A DNA stretch of 15,492 bases from DATDYW01 sp036516995 (GTDB lineage: Bacteria; Patescibacteriota; Minisyncoccia; Phycocordibacterales; JAACPR01), in assembly GCA_036516995.1 (NCBI GenBank), contig DATDYW010000054.1:1-15492 (forward strand). The letters run 5' to 3'. Made by a program: the position numbers and the translations under genes. Under the pieces are notes generated by a model. That model made no database searches, had not been told where the DNA came from, and worked only from the letters and a program-made list of their open reading frames with translations. How positions within the stretch are numbered: position 1 is the first letter of the stretch; every line of letters starts with the position of its first letter. Shown piece after piece: positions 14,073 to 15,492 of the stretch.

Positions 14073-14327
14073 TTATCGGCGAGGACCTCCGCGCGGACGT
14101 CGCGGTGCGAGCTTGCCGAGCTTGATCAGCCGATCGCGCACAGCCTTCTTGCCGAGCGCGGTGAGGCGCTTGTTGCGGCGGACGTTACTCGACTTCTCGC
14201 GCTCGCTGTAGCGCTCCTTCTTGAGGCGCTGGATGACGCCCGCGTCCTGCATGCGGCGGCTGAAGCGCTTGATGACGCTCAGGTTCGACTCGGTTTTGCC
14301 GCGCTCGACCTCGACGTTGTCTGACAT
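14073..14327 (-). CDS. rpsU: 30S ribosomal protein bS21
   Basis: 84 residues. Small-subunit protein near the 3' end of 16S rRNA. The bS21 core is clear: ESNLSVIKRFSRRMQDAG (13-30), IQRLKKERYSERE, NVRRNKRLTALGKK, with a basic C-terminal tail LAPRRPRGGPRR. The frame continues upstream to 14432, but that part reads through hairpin 4 and is not family-like, so ATG 14327 is used. No Shine-Dalgarno (ACCAACCAACGAG precedes the ATG). First gene of rpsU-ybeY-hypothetical. Confidence 0.95.
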   Translation of the reverse strand: MSDNVEVERGKTESNLSVIKRFSRRMQDAGVIQRLKKERYSEREKSSNVRRNKRLTALGKKAVRDRLIKLGKLAPRRPRGGPRR

Positions 14328-14403
14328 CTCGTTGGTTGGTGGACTAAAAGTTAGCGCGTGAAAGCTACCACGCACCAGGCGGCGGCGCAAGAGCCACCGC
14401 CGA

Positions 14404-14494
14404 AGTAACAAGTAATAAGTAACAGGTAACAAGTTCGGAAAGTACCCCGAAATTTCTTTTCCTACTATTACTTGTTACCTGTTACTTATTACTT
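14404..14494. repeat. Heptamer-armed hairpin 4 (between hisS and rpsU)
   Basis: Perfect 25-bp inverted repeat (14410-14434/14470-14494). The arms are heptamers AGTAATA, AGTAACA, GGTAACA, with an extra AGTAACA on the left and AGTAATA on the right. The loop has TTCGG...CCGAA followed by ATTTCTTTT in the plus direction. The right arm starts at the hisS TGA stop. Confidence 0.9.
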
Positions 14495-15492
14495 CACTTA
14501 ATTCCCTTCGCCACCGCCTTCAGCCGCGCCGGCAAATCGGTGAGCTTTAAAAGTTCTTGGGTGCGGCTCTCGGCGTCGCGCAGTATCACCGTGCCCTCCC
14601 GCGCCTCGCGGGCGCCGACGACGATGAGGTAGGGAAACTCGAAGCGCTTGGCGACGCCGAGCTGGGTGGAGAGCTTGTCGCAGTCGAGCGACTGGTAGAC
14701 GGGGATGCGCGCCTTCCGCAGCGTGTCGAGGATGAGGTGCGAGCCGCGCTTGGCCTCGGCGCCAATCTGGAGGAGGTAGAAGCGCGCGTCCTCCGGCGTG
14801 AAGGTGCAGGAAGCGGCCGCGGACTTCGGCTTCCGGAGCGCGACGGTGGCGTAGGCGGCGGAGAGATCCATTTTGAAGCCGAGCTTCTTGGCCAGGCCGT
14901 CGTAGCGGGCGCCGCCGGCCAGCACCTCGCCAGCCGACTCAATGCGGAAGCAGATTCGGCAGGAGGTCGCCGGGTCGGGGACGATGCGCCGATCGATCTC
15001 GTACGGCACCTGCTGAACTTCAAGAAATTCCACGACTTCGGCGAGGCGCCGGCGCTCCTCTTCCGGCGCGAACGAGAGCGGGTCTGGCATATCGTCGAGG
15101 ACGCGCTCGTCGGCGGCGCCAATCTGGGCGACGAAGGCGAACGGGTGGCGCTTGGCGAGCTCGCGGCCGCCCTGGGAGAGGTCGCCGAGCTTCTTCCTGA
15201 TGAACGCGGAGAGCTCGCGGGAGAAGGCGCCGCGCGGATCCGCGCCGACGGTCGAGAGGCGAACGCGCAAATCTTTCGCGCCCTCCTCGTGGAGCGCAGA
15301 GTAGCTGGCCTTGATCAGCGTGGCGTCGGCAATCGCGGAGGCGCAGCCAATCGCGTGGAGGGTGAGCGTCTCCCGGCCGCGGGCCCAGGCGACGCCGGAG
15401 GGACTCTTCCGGTAGGTGAAGAGGTGGGCGTACGGCTTCTCGAACCACTAGCCGTCGCGGTGATTGAACAAAATGCGGGCGAGCTCCTCGGG
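14494..15492 (-). CDS. hisS: Histidyl-tRNA synthetase, 5' end cut by window, in-frame TAG
   Basis: Charges tRNA-His in the cytoplasm. The visible part has class II synthetase elements of the CPR-type HisRS: TYRKSPSGVAWARGRETL, HAIGCASAIADATLIKAS, VPYEIDRRIV, SAGEVLAGGARYDGLAKKLG (the RYD of the histidine motif). A C-terminal anticodon-binding domain follows (LLQIGAEAKRGSHLI, LGVAKRFEFPYLIVVG, GTVILRDAESRTQELL). The canonical RGLDYYTG is replaced by PDPATSCRICF, as in this divergent group. Odd: the frame is open to the edge except for TAG at 15448-15450, within HRDG-stop-WFEKPYAHLF; homology-like sequence continues on both sides in the same frame. A C-to-T change from CAG would explain it. The downstream piece alone could start at TTG 15270. 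Could be a sequence error, pseudogene, or suppressed stop. Confidence 0.85.

Noticed and set aside
14328..14432. Longer bS21 starting MLPVTYYLLL
   Set aside because: The extension translates hairpin 4; bS21 proteins start at the equivalent of ATG 14327.

Overview
The window is about 15.5 kb of GC-rich, compact bacterial DNA that I read as a Patescibacteria (Candidate Phyla Radiation, Parcubacteria-like) genome. The reasons are a histidyl-tRNA synthetase of the divergent CPR type, a stand-alone PaaX/Cas2-like gene, small DUF1653 and DUF1801 genes, a short bS21, several compact lineage-specific hypothetical genes, and many genes whose -10 box lies only 5-9 nt before the start codon (leaderless transcription). 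TGA, TAA and TAG all act as ordinary stops. The lineage is an inference; no rRNA is present.

Layout. 1-771 (-) is the N-terminal two thirds of GMP synthase (guaA). 840-1445 (+) is an unknown protein with its own terminator. 1484-3204 (-) is a threonine-synthase-like PLP enzyme behind a DUF1801 gene. 3270-3689 (+) is another small unknown gene. 3739-4044 (-) is a three-helix membrane protein. 4072-4724 holds two divergent tRNA genes, tRNA-Val(GAC) on - and tRNA-Glu(TTC) on +. Each is followed by a related element of about 190 bp. 4777-4986 is a small unknown gene. 5094-5643 is a low-GC RelB/RelE-type toxin-antitoxin pair. 5714-7140 carries a membrane-anchored PepSY protein and a DUF1653 protein. 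7244-7888 is a low-GC PaaX/Cas2-like gene bounded exactly by two perfect 38-bp palindromes. 7934-12299 (-) is a voltage-sensor channel, a thioredoxin-reductase-like flavoprotein, ftsZ and ftsA. 12423-12842 (+) is unknown. 12897-15492 (-) is the series hisS, rpsU, ybeY and an unknown protein.

The housekeeping content covers purine synthesis, cell division (FtsA and FtsZ, which keeps its IPAFLRR tail), translation (HisRS, bS21, YbeY, tRNAs) and redox.

The most unusual content is non-coding. (1) Twin tRNA-tail elements: an inverted copy of the host tRNA's own 3' end, a conserved GC-rich core, a conserved bulged stem with a variable inner hairpin, and a 10-13 bp direct repeat of the tRNA T-arm at the far end. 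This is what a tRNA-targeting, gene-less mobile element would look like. (2) The PaaX/Cas2-like gene whose start and stop codons touch matched palindromes with a shared core. (3) Four intergenic hairpins whose arms are built from tandem heptamers (type RGTAACA), with a different sequence but the same design at each gene end. (4) An in-frame TAG in hisS.
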